From Gracilibacillus salinarum (GTDB lineage Bacteria; Bacillota; Bacilli; Bacillales; Amphibacillaceae), in contig NZ_CP095071.1 in NCBI RefSeq assembly GCF_022919575.1, forward strand, positions 1,612,001-1,676,000: a stretch of 64,000 bases of DNA, in the 5' to 3' direction. Shown here in pieces: positions 46,959 to 55,399 of the stretch. The position numbers and the translations under genes were made by a program. Below the pieces are notes generated by a model. That model made no database searches. It saw nothing but the letters and a program-made list of their open reading frames with translations, and was not told the origin of the DNA. Position 1 is the stretch's first letter. Each line of letters opens with the position of its first letter.

Positions 46959-47888
46959 TTATGCTCCACCCTTCACTAACATACCATGCACCTTCTCGAC
47001 TTCTTCACTACCCACAATCAAGTAATATATACCGTCAATGTTTGTCCCTTGTCCTTGCATCATATAACTGTCAAATTTCTTTCTCGTATCACGATAATTA
47101 GCAAAAAGATTCGTCATATCATTAAATTTCATATTGGTTACCACGTTATTTCCAAGCACATCTATCAATTCGTTGATTTTACCTGCTGACTGAAAACTTG
47201 CCCCTTTATCGATGATAGCCTTAATTACCTGGCGTTGTCTTTCCGTTCGGCCAAAATCACCATTCTGGTCTAAATGCCTCATGCGAACATAGCCCATCGT
47301 TTTAGGCCCGTCCATTTGAATCTCACCTTTTTGGTAATGATAGCCTTCCTTATAATAACCTTCATCATACCAGTCTAATTGATTCGTTACTGTGATACCA
47401 CCAAGTGCATCGACTAAATCCGATAAACCTTCCATATTCATTTGAACATAATAGTCAAGATCAATATCGAGAAAATTTTCTACTGTATTAATTGACGTGT
47501 CTACGCCGCCGTATGCATATGCATGATTGATTTTATCCTGATATCCTTTTCCGACAATTTCTGTTCGAGTATCACGTGGAATACTGACGAGCTGCATTTC
47601 ATTGGAACCCGGTTTCAAAGAGAGTACCATTAACGCATCTGAGCGTCCACTGTCCGTACTTCTTTCATCCACACCCAATAAAAGTATGTTTAGTGGCTCC
47701 TGTTCCTGCACTTTTTTCTCAGTCAAGTTCGTGTCGATTGTTTCCACTTCCTGGTGTACTTTATTATCGACGGTTTGCTGAGCTTTACTATATATCGAAT
47801 ATAGATATCCAGCGATTGAAAGGACAAAGATTAAGCATATACCAATCACAATTTTAAACCAAAGCGGTGTTTTCTTCTTTTCTTTCAC
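46959..47888 (-). CDS. LytR-CpsA-Psr (LCP) family cell-wall glycopolymer ligase
   Basis: 309 residues. One N-terminal span (about 11-30), accessory helix, then the LCP domain from ILLLGVDERSTDSGRSDALMVL (about 68), with the conserved Arg residues (SIPRDTRTEI; GYVRMRHLDQNGDFGRTERQRQV). Transfers teichoic acid or capsular polymers from undecaprenyl lipid to peptidoglycan outside the membrane. GTG 47888 with AAGGAG upstream. TagU-like, but the paralogue cannot be told. Fits the polysaccharide precursor genes downstream. Confidence 0.93.
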   Translation of the reverse strand: MKEKKKTPLWFKIVIGICLIFVLSIAGYLYSIYSKAQQTVDNKVHQEVETIDTNLTEKKVQEQEPLNILLLGVDERSTDSGRSDALMVLSLKPGSNEMQLVSIPRDTRTEIVGKGYQDKINHAYAYGGVDTSINTVENFLDIDLDYYVQMNMEGLSDLVDALGGITVTNQLDWYDEGYYKEGYHYQKGEIQMDGPKTMGYVRMRHLDQNGDFGRTERQRQVIKAIIDKGASFQSAGKINELIDVLGNNVVTNMKFNDMTNLFANYRDTRKKFDSYMMQGQGTNIDGIYYLIVGSEEVEKVHGMLVKGGA

Positions 47889-48060
47889 AAGGATTCTCCT
47901 TCATTATTCACATTAATACGATAATTATTGACTTTATTTAACGGTTTTATTAGAAAAGCTTCATTTTTTAACGAATGCCAAAGCTTACCTTATACTTTGT
48001 TGTTAAATAACAATACTATCATTATAGGCCAAAGGAAGTAGATCTTCAATATTATCCATT

Positions 48061-48090
48061 AAAAGAGAGATGCCTGCTATAGACATCTCC
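48061..48090 (-). terminator. Terminator of the cysQ gene
   Basis: GGAGATG-N11-CATCTCT on the minus strand followed by CTTTTAAT. Confidence 0.6.
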
Positions 48091-48099
48091 TTTTCTCCA

Positions 48100-48894
48100 T
48101 CATGATTTACTTACCAGGAACCATCCATTCAGCAAATTTTCCCGATTATAGTAAAATCGCTGATCATCTTCAAAACGCTTTACTGTTCCACCCGCTGCTT
48201 CGACAATCGCCTGCCCCGCTCCTGTATCCCATTCCATCGTTGGAGCGTAGCGTGGATAATAATCCGCTTTTCCTTCTGCAACCAGGCAAAATTTAAGCGA
48301 GCTGCCTGAAGAGACCACTTGCACATCTCCTTCTAAACTGTCAATAAAAGCTTCTGTCTCCTTCGACATGTGCGATCTGCTTGCCACTACATAAGTCACT
48401 TCCGTATCGCGCACTTCCGGGAGAGGAGTGCTTTTACTTATTAATTCCTCCAGATTAGCAGGTTTGACATTGGATGCATCAGCTAATTTATATGCACCAA
48501 CGCCTTCTTCACCAAAATAAAATGTATCCAAGGCTGGTGCATAGATGGCTCCCAATTGCGGATATCCCCTATCAATCAGCGCAATATTTACAGTGAATTC
48601 ACCATTTTTCTTGACGAATTCTTTCGTACCGTCCAAAGGATCCACCAGCCAGAATTGCTCCCAGTTTTTCCGTGTGTCATATGGCACCTGCTCCCCTTCT
48701 TCACTTAAAACAGGAAGCGTTGTTGTTAATTTTTTCAATCCCTCTTCTATGACTTGATGCGCCCGTTTATCGGCCATCGTTAAAGGTGATTGGTCATCCT
48801 TCTTTTCTACTTCAAAATCGTCTGCATACACATCCATTATCTCTGAACCTGCATCACAGCATATCCGAAACAGATCATATATATAGTTATGCAT
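48100..48894 (-). CDS. cysQ: 3'(2'),5'-bisphosphate nucleotidase
   Basis: 264 residues of the inositol-monophosphatase superfamily. Metal-binding motifs: SPLTMADKRAHQ (about 36-47), SEEGEQVPY (Glu), VDPLDGTKEF (about 84-93) and MEWDTGAGQAIVEAAGG (about 218-234). The CysQ-specific DGTKEF rather than DGT-NF points to PAP hydrolysis, recycling the by-product of sulfate assimilation. ATG 48894 is preceded by GGGAGAGCAAAT. No sulfate genes are nearby. Confidence 0.92.
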   Translation of the reverse strand: MHNYIYDLFRICCDAGSEIMDVYADDFEVEKKDDQSPLTMADKRAHQVIEEGLKKLTTTLPVLSEEGEQVPYDTRKNWEQFWLVDPLDGTKEFVKKNGEFTVNIALIDRGYPQLGAIYAPALDTFYFGEEGVGAYKLADASNVKPANLEELISKSTPLPEVRDTEVTYVVASRSHMSKETEAFIDSLEGDVQVVSSGSSLKFCLVAEGKADYYPRYAPTMEWDTGAGQAIVEAAGGTVKRFEDDQRFYYNRENLLNGWFLVSKS

Positions 48895-48920
48895 GATTTG
48901 CTCTCCCTTCTCACATCGTA

Positions 48921-50024
48921 TTACATCGAAAAAGATACCACTAAAATGATGACAACCGGTACGATCACAAGCAAATAACCGACCGGATTGGCGAAATTGA
49001 TCGACCAGCCGATGCCAAAACGTTTTTCCACAAATATCGATTTATCATTTGGATTAAAATAGAATAAACCCGCTTTCCAGTAGTGATCATCGTCGTAAAT
49101 ATCAGCAGACTTCTGATCAGTCGGCACTTTTCCTTCCAGATCAGAATCCACACTGCCTACTTTGATTGCCAAAAGAATTGTGCTGATCAAGACAAGCATT
49201 AAAAAACCTAGTGGCACCAATATCATCACTATATTACCGAACAACTTCTCATACAACACATTCAATTGCAAAAAGGTAAACAGCATCGTCATCAATAAAT
49301 TGATCACCAGGAGGAACCAACTGGTATATTTACGTAATCGTAATTGACGCAGTTTGGCAGAGGTGTAATGTGCCGCATTCACTTTCATCCCGGATCGTCT
49401 GGTGGACGTGTGAATACTGAAGAACATTATTTGCAGCACGAATAATATCAGTGGCAACCCTAAAGCTGTCAGCCATGTTTTATCACTATATGCGTCTGGC
49501 TGACCATTCGGACCCCAATGCGTTGGAATCTGATCCGGAAGCTGATCAAATAATCGAATGGTCAGGATTATCGTTGCAGCCGTAACAATAACCGGAATAA
49601 ATTGCACAAAAGCTGGTAGCATTTCATCTGTGGCCTGCTCTGTATCATTAGCGATTTGTGCTTGCTTTAACTGTTTGGACCAACTGCGTGCTTTCTTTAC
49701 TTTCATCATTTTAAAATGGAAATAAAAATAAAGTGACAATCCTCCAAGCAACACGACAAAAGGAAGAAAACTGCCGAACAGTACCATTTGATCTGTACTG
49801 AGACCTTCCATTTGAAATACCAGAATCAGGCTTGCAAGCACTATAAGTCCAATCACAGTGGTTATACCTGCATACCGTTTTTTATATTGTCGCACCGTAT
49901 GATTACTTGTTTCCTCTAATGGAATGGTTACGCCAAATACCACCGTACGTTTCACTACGAAAGGAATCACTATCTGCATGATACAGACAAACAAAAGGGT
50001 AAAAAATAAAGTAGAGAATTCCAT
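48921..50024 (-). CDS. DUF1648/DUF5808 membrane protein
   Basis: About 367 residues with about eight membrane spans. A central DUF1648 segment (RLFDQLPDQIPTHWGPNGQPDAYSDKTW, about 165-192) carries the family's conserved PTHW/G core, and a C-terminal DUF5808 segment (DDHYWKAGLFYFNPNDKSIFVEKRFGIGW) follows. DUF1648 occurs in SdpI-like immunity proteins, but a DUF5808 tail is usual for proteins of unknown role. ATG 50024 has GGAGG eight bases upstream. It may be co-transcribed with the small membrane protein genes upstream. Confidence 0.82.
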   Translation of the reverse strand: MEFSTLFFTLLFVCIMQIVIPFVVKRTVVFGVTIPLEETSNHTVRQYKKRYAGITTVIGLIVLASLILVFQMEGLSTDQMVLFGSFLPFVVLLGGLSLYFYFHFKMMKVKKARSWSKQLKQAQIANDTEQATDEMLPAFVQFIPVIVTAATIILTIRLFDQLPDQIPTHWGPNGQPDAYSDKTWLTALGLPLILFVLQIMFFSIHTSTRRSGMKVNAAHYTSAKLRQLRLRKYTSWFLLVINLLMTMLFTFLQLNVLYEKLFGNIVMILVPLGFLMLVLISTILLAIKVGSVDSDLEGKVPTDQKSADIYDDDHYWKAGLFYFNPNDKSIFVEKRFGIGWSINFANPVGYLLVIVPVVIILVVSFSM

Positions 50025-50094
50025 GACCGCCACCTCCATCAAGTTTCTACTTTTATTTTACCACGCTGTCACACAACATACATCTCGAAATCTT

Positions 50095-50631
50095 TTACAG
50101 ATAGATTTCTTTTTCTTTAAACTGCTGGAGTAACTGATATCGTCTTAATGGCTTCGTCAATAAAAACATCCAAACACGTACTAATCCCAAACACCCGATA
50201 ACTAATAGTACTAAATGATTAACAATCAGAAATAAACTAAATCCAACTGTCATTATCAGAACCGACAATGACATGCCAACATATAATTCTATTTCGAATT
50301 GTCGCAAACCCTCTATCGCGTATCGTTTCAGTGTATCATTATCGAAATACAAACCACTTTTGCTGCTTTGTTCATACGTTTGGTGATCCATATATTTTGC
50401 AATGCCAAAACAAGCTGCCAGCGCGATCAAACACAAAAGAATATTTGTTAAAGGAATCTCTGCCTGTTGATATAAATTATTAAGAGCATTCGATCCGTAT
50501 AATAAAATAAGAAAAAGTCCCATATACAAAACAGATGATTTTTTTCTATAAGAAAATTTATAAAGCCTGTTTGCTTTCTGGTCATAAAATAATCTGTAAA
50601 TATCCGCTTCTCGATATATTGGTATTAGCAT
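50095..50631 (-). CDS. Small polytopic membrane protein, tandem paralogue 2
   Basis: 178 residues, four hydrophobic segments in two pairs (about 35-53, 60-78, 118-140, 142-160). Same length and layout as the protein encoded just upstream (50753-51289): LIPIY near the N-terminus, a basic-aromatic stretch, a YMGLFLILL-type first span and an F/Y-rich central loop. ATG 50631 lacks a strong ribosome site. I do not recognise the family. Confidence 0.65.
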   Translation of the reverse strand: MLIPIYREADIYRLFYDQKANRLYKFSYRKKSSVLYMGLFLILLYGSNALNNLYQQAEIPLTNILLCLIALAACFGIAKYMDHQTYEQSSKSGLYFDNDTLKRYAIEGLRQFEIELYVGMSLSVLIMTVGFSLFLIVNHLVLLVIGCLGLVRVWMFLLTKPLRRYQLLQQFKEKEIYL

Positions 50632-50723
50632 TATGAATTATTCCATTTCAAATGTTGATCATTGCTATGGAGGAGAGTACTTCTGATTGTTACTAATTTC
50701 ATCATGTTCGTTCCTTTCTGTTT

Positions 50724-50778
50724 ATAAAGTGAGACTTCATTCAGTGGAAGATTTACGGACGGTTAGCGCCGTGATAAA
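50724..50778 (+). repeat. Repeat A, copy 6 (ends joined, 55 bp)
   Basis: ATAAAGTGAGACTTCATTCA at the left, then ACGGTTAGCGCCGTGATAAA at the right; the central hairpins are missing. The minus-strand gene at 50753 ends inside it and takes its last seven codons (YHGANRP and stop) from it. Confidence 0.75.
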
Positions 50779-51289
50779 GTTTAATCCTTGCCATTGGCAT
50801 GCGATAAACATAGGCACTAAAAATCAAAAAGAAAAACAACGAAAAAAACAAGACAACCAAAGATTGATTCAGAATAAAAACCAACGCTAAAATTAAAAAC
50901 ACAAGAAAACATCCAGCTACAATTCCTATTTCAAATTGATAGAGTTTTTTGCCTTGTTCAATATATTGCTCGACCATTGACTCTGTTAGATAAATCTCCG
51001 TCATTTCTTCATAGATGTATTTCTGGTAAAACACCCTGCCTGCCCACGCTCCTAAAATAACGCCAATACCGATTATTACAAAACATATTACTGTTGGAAT
51101 ATGAAGTTGAACACTCTCTATAGCTCTCATAATTGCGAGCACAACGAAAAAGCCGATCCAATAATATGTATGATTTGTTTTTTCTTCTTTATGTAATGCT
51201 TTATACGTTGTTCGTTTCTCTAAATCTAAGAAAATAGTATGGTTGCGTCTATTTTTAATATTTTCTGTATAGATAGGAATCAGCTTCAC
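50753..51289 (-). CDS. Small polytopic membrane protein, tandem paralogue 1
   Basis: 178 residues with four hydrophobic segments (about 42-60, 65-85, 120-142, 144-163). GTG 51289 with AAGGAG nine bases upstream. Paralogous to the gene 120 bases downstream (LIPIY motif, same spacing of spans). The C-terminal YHGANRP is encoded by a repeat A element, so the native end was probably shorter. Function unknown; small four-span proteins in such tandem pairs can be immunity or transport-accessory proteins, but nothing here proves this. Confidence 0.65.
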   Translation of the reverse strand: MKLIPIYTENIKNRRNHTIFLDLEKRTTYKALHKEEKTNHTYYWIGFFVVLAIMRAIESVQLHIPTVICFVIIGIGVILGAWAGRVFYQKYIYEEMTEIYLTESMVEQYIEQGKKLYQFEIGIVAGCFLVFLILALVFILNQSLVVLFFSLFFFLIFSAYVYRMPMARIKLYHGANRP

Positions 51290-51522
51290 TTTCTCTCACT
51301 CCTTAGCCTTTTTACAATCCAGGATTGACTTCTTATTGAAGTGTATCACAAATTCAATGGGCGAATCATTTCGGTTACTCTTTTAAATAATGTACACTAC
51401 CAGATCTTTTCATACCATCTACATACAAATTCAAGCAATATTCCCTACATGTTATTCTTATTCCGATCCTTTCCGATTAATCTTTTGGCAAACTAAAAGA
51501 AATAAGAAAGGTGGTGCAGATT

Positions 51523-52404
51523 TTGTTAACGTTAGATAACATCAGTAAATACTATGCTAAACATCAGGCTGTAGCGAATGTGTCAATGCATATCCCTCGC
51601 GGCACTTGCTATGGGTTAGTTGGACCAAATGGTGCTGGAAAATCAACCTTGCTTAAAATTATCGCTTCCATTATTCAGAATTATAGCGGAGCCATTCAAT
51701 TTGCCAGCAGCGACACTCGGATCGGGTATATTCCCCAGGAAATTTCGTTAGAAGAAAAAATAACAGCAAACGACAATCTATTGTTTTTCGGAAGACTATC
51801 TGGCTTACGAGGAAAAAGATTAACTAAGCGGGTTGATGAGGTTTTATCCGAAATTGGACTCACCGAACAAGGAAGAGACAAGGTTGGTACTTTTTCAGGA
51901 GGGATGAAAAGAAGATTAAATATTGGCTGTGGCTTGCTCCACCAACCAAACCTCATTATTATGGATGAACCTACTGTCGGCATCGATCCCCAATCAAGAA
52001 GATATATTTTCAGCATGATCGAACAATTAAAAAAGGAAGGATGTACGATTATATACGCTAGTCACTACATGGAAGAGATTGAGCAACTATGTGATGAAAC
52101 TGCCTTTATGGACAATGGAGAAATTATCGAAAAAGGACGTATCGAAAGCTTAATTGAAAAACATGCCGTTCCATCCATTTATGTAAAAGGACAGGAATGT
52201 TTACCTGCTGTTCTTTCCGAAACAGATTCGGTTATCGAGAAAGATGGCGGCTATGTCATCACGACCAGTAACCCGCTCACTTCAATAGAACAAATCATCC
52301 GCAACTGCCAGGGACATCACGGAGAACTGGAACGACTTGAACTAGTAAAGCCACGCTTGGAAGACATTTTCTTCTCATTAACCGGAAGTCAACTGAGAGA
52401 TTAA
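51523..52404 (+). CDS. ABC transporter ATP-binding protein
   Basis: About 293 residues. Walker A GPNGAGKST (about 35-43), Q-loop in YIPQE, signature FSGGMKRRLNIG (about 125-136), Walker B LIIMDEPTVGID (about 144-155), H-loop ASHYMEE, plus a C-terminal extension typical of multidrug or lantibiotic-type exporters (CcmA/YhcG-like). TTG 51523 is favoured, with AGGTGG eight bases upstream; GTG 51511 is possible. First gene of a four-gene operon with a permease, a LytTR regulator and a DUF3021 protein. Export substrate unknown. Confidence 0.9.
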   Translation: MLTLDNISKYYAKHQAVANVSMHIPRGTCYGLVGPNGAGKSTLLKIIASIIQNYSGAIQFASSDTRIGYIPQEISLEEKITANDNLLFFGRLSGLRGKRLTKRVDEVLSEIGLTEQGRDKVGTFSGGMKRRLNIGCGLLHQPNLIIMDEPTVGIDPQSRRYIFSMIEQLKKEGCTIIYASHYMEEIEQLCDETAFMDNGEIIEKGRIESLIEKHAVPSIYVKGQECLPAVLSETDSVIEKDGGYVITTSNPLTSIEQIIRNCQGHHGELERLELVKPRLEDIFFSLTGSQLRD

Positions 52405-52497
52405 ATAAATTCTACAAACTAAAAGAACGTATAATACGAATTTGGATTTTGTGAAAAAATAATTGGAATTATTATCAAAAACGAAAGGAGAATGTAA

Positions 52498-53244
52498 ATG
52501 TATGCTATTATTACGAAAGAACTAAAGAAAAGCATTCAGGATCGTGGTTTGTTATTTTGGACATTACTACTACCTATTATATTCACGGTACTATTTATTT
52601 CCGTTTTTACTTCCGGAGTGACCGAAGCAGAGAAACAACAGGTAATTGTCTCTATTGTCTCTGGCTATACGATTATGTTTGTTTTTTTTATCATCATTTC
52701 CATGGTAGATTCATTTATTAAAGATAGTGAGATTGGTATAATTGCAAGAATTGCCAGTACTTCTCTACCATCTCATTTCTACTTACTGGGCAAATGGATT
52801 TCATATATGGTTTTGGTTTTGCTGCAAATCGTGATATTAACGATATTCGGTAAATTAGTTTACGATATTCCATTACAACAACCTCTTTATTTAGTCACGC
52901 TATTTCTTTTTTTAACGATCATGGTTACCGGGTCAGGATTAGTAATGGCGACCTTGGTAAAAAGCCTGAATATGGGGATTGCGTTAACCCAAGTAGTCGC
53001 ACTGGGAGGGGCTGTGCTAAGCGGCCTCTGGATTCCGATCGAGATGATGCCAGCTTTTATCCAGCAAATTAGTCAATTCCTGCCACATTATTGGGCGCAT
53101 CAGGCATTTCAGGATGCAATGGCTGGCACACTTCTTCTTTTCGATCTTTTTCAAACGTTACTTGTTTTACTGGGATTCAGTTTAGTTGGATTTATCATAG
53201 CTTGGTTAGGTTATCCAAGTTTCTTAAAAAGAGCGAAAGGTTAA
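52498..53244 (+). CDS. ABC-2 type transporter permease
   Basis: 248 residues, six membrane spans in the ABC-2 pattern. N-terminal ITKELKKSIQDRGLLFWTLLLPIIFTVLF and the late GLWIPIEMMPAFIQQISQFLPHYWAHQAF are hallmark segments. ATG 52498 has AAAGGAGAATGTAA upstream. Pairs with the ATPase encoded 93 bases before. Probably an exporter of a hydrophobic or peptide compound; direction inferred from family. Confidence 0.9.
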   Translation: MYAIITKELKKSIQDRGLLFWTLLLPIIFTVLFISVFTSGVTEAEKQQVIVSIVSGYTIMFVFFIIISMVDSFIKDSEIGIIARIASTSLPSHFYLLGKWISYMVLVLLQIVILTIFGKLVYDIPLQQPLYLVTLFLFLTIMVTGSGLVMATLVKSLNMGIALTQVVALGGAVLSGLWIPIEMMPAFIQQISQFLPHYWAHQAFQDAMAGTLLLFDLFQTLLVLLGFSLVGFIIAWLGYPSFLKRAKG

Positions 53245-53260
53245 TTAATTAGGGGGCTGA

Positions 53261-53710
53261 ATGATGAAAGTAAATATCGATATTAACGAAGATCATCCGG
53301 AACCATTGATTACGATTCAGACGAATGAATGGACAGAAGAACTGGAAGAAATCATCGCAATCATTAAAGGCAGGAATCGTAAACGTTTGTTTGGAATCGA
53401 ATCTGATCAAACCGTTCTGCTGGATCCGCGTGAGATTGAATTTGTGTATGCCGAAAGCAGACGGATTTTTGCATGTATCGGAAATCGCAAACTGGAAATC
53501 AGAATGAAACTTTACGAAATAGAATCGATTCTCGCCCCCTATAATTTTATGCGTTTTTCTAAATCTGTCATTGGTAATCTTAATCACATTGTCAGCTTTG
53601 AGTTGTCCTTTAATGGCAACCTCTGTGTTCACTTTCAATCAGGAAGTAAAGAATATATTTCACGAAAATATGTCACACCTATAAAAAATAGATTGGCTAT
53701 GGGAGGGTAA
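53261..53710 (+). CDS. LytTR-domain transcriptional regulator
   Basis: 149 residues without a receiver domain. The N-terminal half is a small linker region, and a LytTR DNA-binding domain covers about 45-145 (VLLDPREIEFVYAESRRIFACI ... MRFSKSVIGNLNHI). RBS AGGGGG before tandem ATGs. Gene order regulator then DUF3021 membrane protein is that of the streptococcal LytTR regulatory systems (HdrRM, BrsRM), where the membrane protein inhibits the regulator. Here the pair is joined to an ABC exporter. Confidence 0.9.
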   Translation: MMKVNIDINEDHPEPLITIQTNEWTEELEEIIAIIKGRNRKRLFGIESDQTVLLDPREIEFVYAESRRIFACIGNRKLEIRMKLYEIESILAPYNFMRFSKSVIGNLNHIVSFELSFNGNLCVHFQSGSKEYISRKYVTPIKNRLAMGG

Positions 53711-53714
53711 GAAG

Positions 53715-54137
53715 ATGATTATAGAAGCACTGAAACGAAGTATGGTTGGAATAGCGTTCGGAGGCATTATTACGTTCATTGCCATCACCATTGTCATGTC
53801 GACCGGTACGGAAACTTCGGTCTCAGAGATATGGTTTTATATGCTTTGCTCGTATATCTTAGGCATTTATTTTGGGTTATCTTCGTTTATTTTTGGAGAT
53901 AATAGCTGGAGCCAACTGCAGCAAACGATTATTCACTTCACCCTGTCCATCCTTTTCTATTTTATCATTGCACTTTCCGCAGGCTGGATTAAGATGCAGC
54001 TACCGGATATACTAGTGACTACTATCATTTTCATCATTATTTATCTAGTATTTTGGACTGGCTACTATTGGTATTATAAAAAGGTAGAAGAATCAATGAA
54101 TAAGAACCTGCGTAATCAAGAAAAGAATTCTGAGTGA
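53715..54137 (+). CDS. DUF3021 membrane protein (likely inhibitor of the LytTR regulator)
   Basis: 140 residues with four membrane spans (about 12-30, 42-60, 72-92, 97-118) and a charged cytoplasmic tail. It starts four bases after the LytTR stop (AGGG before ATG 53715), so the two are translationally linked. DUF3021 proteins next to LytTR regulators act as membrane anti-activators in known cases; the signal is unknown. Confidence 0.85.
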   Translation: MIIEALKRSMVGIAFGGIITFIAITIVMSTGTETSVSEIWFYMLCSYILGIYFGLSSFIFGDNSWSQLQQTIIHFTLSILFYFIIALSAGWIKMQLPDILVTTIIFIIIYLVFWTGYYWYYKKVEESMNKNLRNQEKNSE

Positions 54138-54345
54138 TGCTGGGAAGATGCCTTCTCCCCATCTCTTCGCTTCCTGTGGTGCCCCACGACTTGCGCAATT
54201 CTAGTTGACATGCGCTATGGTACGGATTCTATAAAAGGAGACAAAACTAGCGGGCTACACCATACATTTGTCTCCTTTCTTTTTAAATAAGACAAATCTC
54301 GGTGCAACGCTTCTCACTTTTAATTCCTTTCCGATTAATCATCAC
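54137..54345 (+). repeat. Composite repeat module C2 with terminator hairpin 54234-54278
   Basis: A GC-rich block (54137-54225) is followed by AAAGGAGACAAA (54234-54245) pairing with TTTGTCTCCTTT (54267-54278), then CTTTTTAAAT. A single decayed 52-bp-minisatellite-like unit follows: GACAAATCTCGGTGCAACGC and TTCTCACTTTTAATTCCTTT. Same order as module C1 plus minisatellite at 25655-26175. The hairpin probably terminates the LytTR operon. Confidence 0.6.
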
Positions 54346-54372
54346 CACACAGATTGATATCCCCCCTATCCT

Positions 54373-54412
54373 AAAAAAGCGCAAACTGCACACATGCAGT
54401 TTGCGCTTTTTT
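54373..54412. terminator. Terminator of the PAS-STAS gene
   Basis: AGCGCAAACTGCA-CACA-TGCAGTTTGCGCT with T/A runs on both sides. Probably bidirectional. Confidence 0.85.
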
Positions 54413-54417
54413 GCTGT

Positions 54418-55176
54418 TCATTCTAAATAGTCAATAGCCTCTTTAACAGTCGCCATCGTTGGAATGCTTAACATGGACTGATTGCAGTTCGTGCTCACGA
54501 TATTCCAGGCTATTTCCGGGCGGATTCCGGTGCATATTGTCTTTATTCCCATTAGCATTAACATTTTTACAAATTTATTCATAAGTTCGATGACTTCGCT
54601 CGTCATCGCATATATTCCCGAAACATCGATGATTAGATGTTCCACTTTTTCATTTTGAAAGTATGTACAAAAATTTTCCTTAAGATACGCAGAACGTAAA
54701 GCATCGATTTCACCGACAAGTGGAAGAATAGCTATTCCTTCTTTGACAGGTACAAAAGGCATCATCACTTTGTGCAATTCTTTTTCCAACCGTTTTTTCT
54801 CTGTAATATCACGAATCGTTGATTGGATGGCTTCTGTATCTCCATACATAACCGGATGACAGAAAAGCTCTACCTCGACAACGGTACCATCGATTCTGTA
54901 CACAGCTGTTTCTACTAATTTGCCAACTTGTTTATCTTCCTGTCCTCTATAAATTCGCTGTACAATAAAATCCCGATATTCCTCGGTAAATACTTCCACC
55001 ACATTCGCACCAATTATTTCTTTTTTATTCCCGCCGAAAAACTCAGCGCCAGCTTCATTTATGTAGAGAATGGTATGATCAGAATGAATGACCGTTGTTT
55101 CAAAAGAACATTCCACAATATGGTGGTGCATGCTTTCTTTTTCAGATATCGTTAACTGCTCATCAAAAGAAACCAA
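54418..55176 (-). CDS. PAS-STAS protein (RsbR-like stressosome paralogue)
   Basis: About 252 residues. N-terminal PAS domain (about 12-130; HTILYINEAGAEFFGGNKKEIIG) lacking the NCRFLQ cysteine of LOV photoreceptors, then a STAS domain (about 140-250; IAILPLVGEIDALRSAYLKE, LIIDVSGIYAMTSEVIEL). The conserved phosphorylatable Ser/Thr pattern after LIIDVSG is altered to IYAMTSE. TTG 55176 has AAGGAG eight bases upstream. Likely a stressosome or general-stress sensor component; the PAS ligand is unknown. No rsbS/rsbT genes nearby. Confidence 0.82.
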   Translation of the reverse strand: MVSFDEQLTISEKESMHHHIVECSFETTVIHSDHTILYINEAGAEFFGGNKKEIIGANVVEVFTEEYRDFIVQRIYRGQEDKQVGKLVETAVYRIDGTVVEVELFCHPVMYGDTEAIQSTIRDITEKKRLEKELHKVMMPFVPVKEGIAILPLVGEIDALRSAYLKENFCTYFQNEKVEHLIIDVSGIYAMTSEVIELMNKFVKMLMLMGIKTICTGIRPEIAWNIVSTNCNQSMLSIPTMATVKEAIDYLE

Positions 55177-55399
55177 TGGAATCACTCCTTGACAGCTAGA
55201 ATATTCTCACTATTTTATCATAATGATAAGAATATTCCAGAGACCTTAGTTGCTTCTTTATCGAATAGTGACCGGTTCTGTTGACCCATATCTAGTGATG
55301 AAAAATGGGAATGCCTTATATGACATTCTGACAGAACCAACCAGTTGAAACCTTTTATACTTTTCGTCCGTATATAGAGGAGAGAGGAGTTGGAAAGAT

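Noticed and set aside
54418..55176. LOV photoreceptor (YtvA-like) reading of the PAS-STAS protein
   Set aside because: The PAS domain lacks the NCRFLQ flavin-binding cysteine motif.
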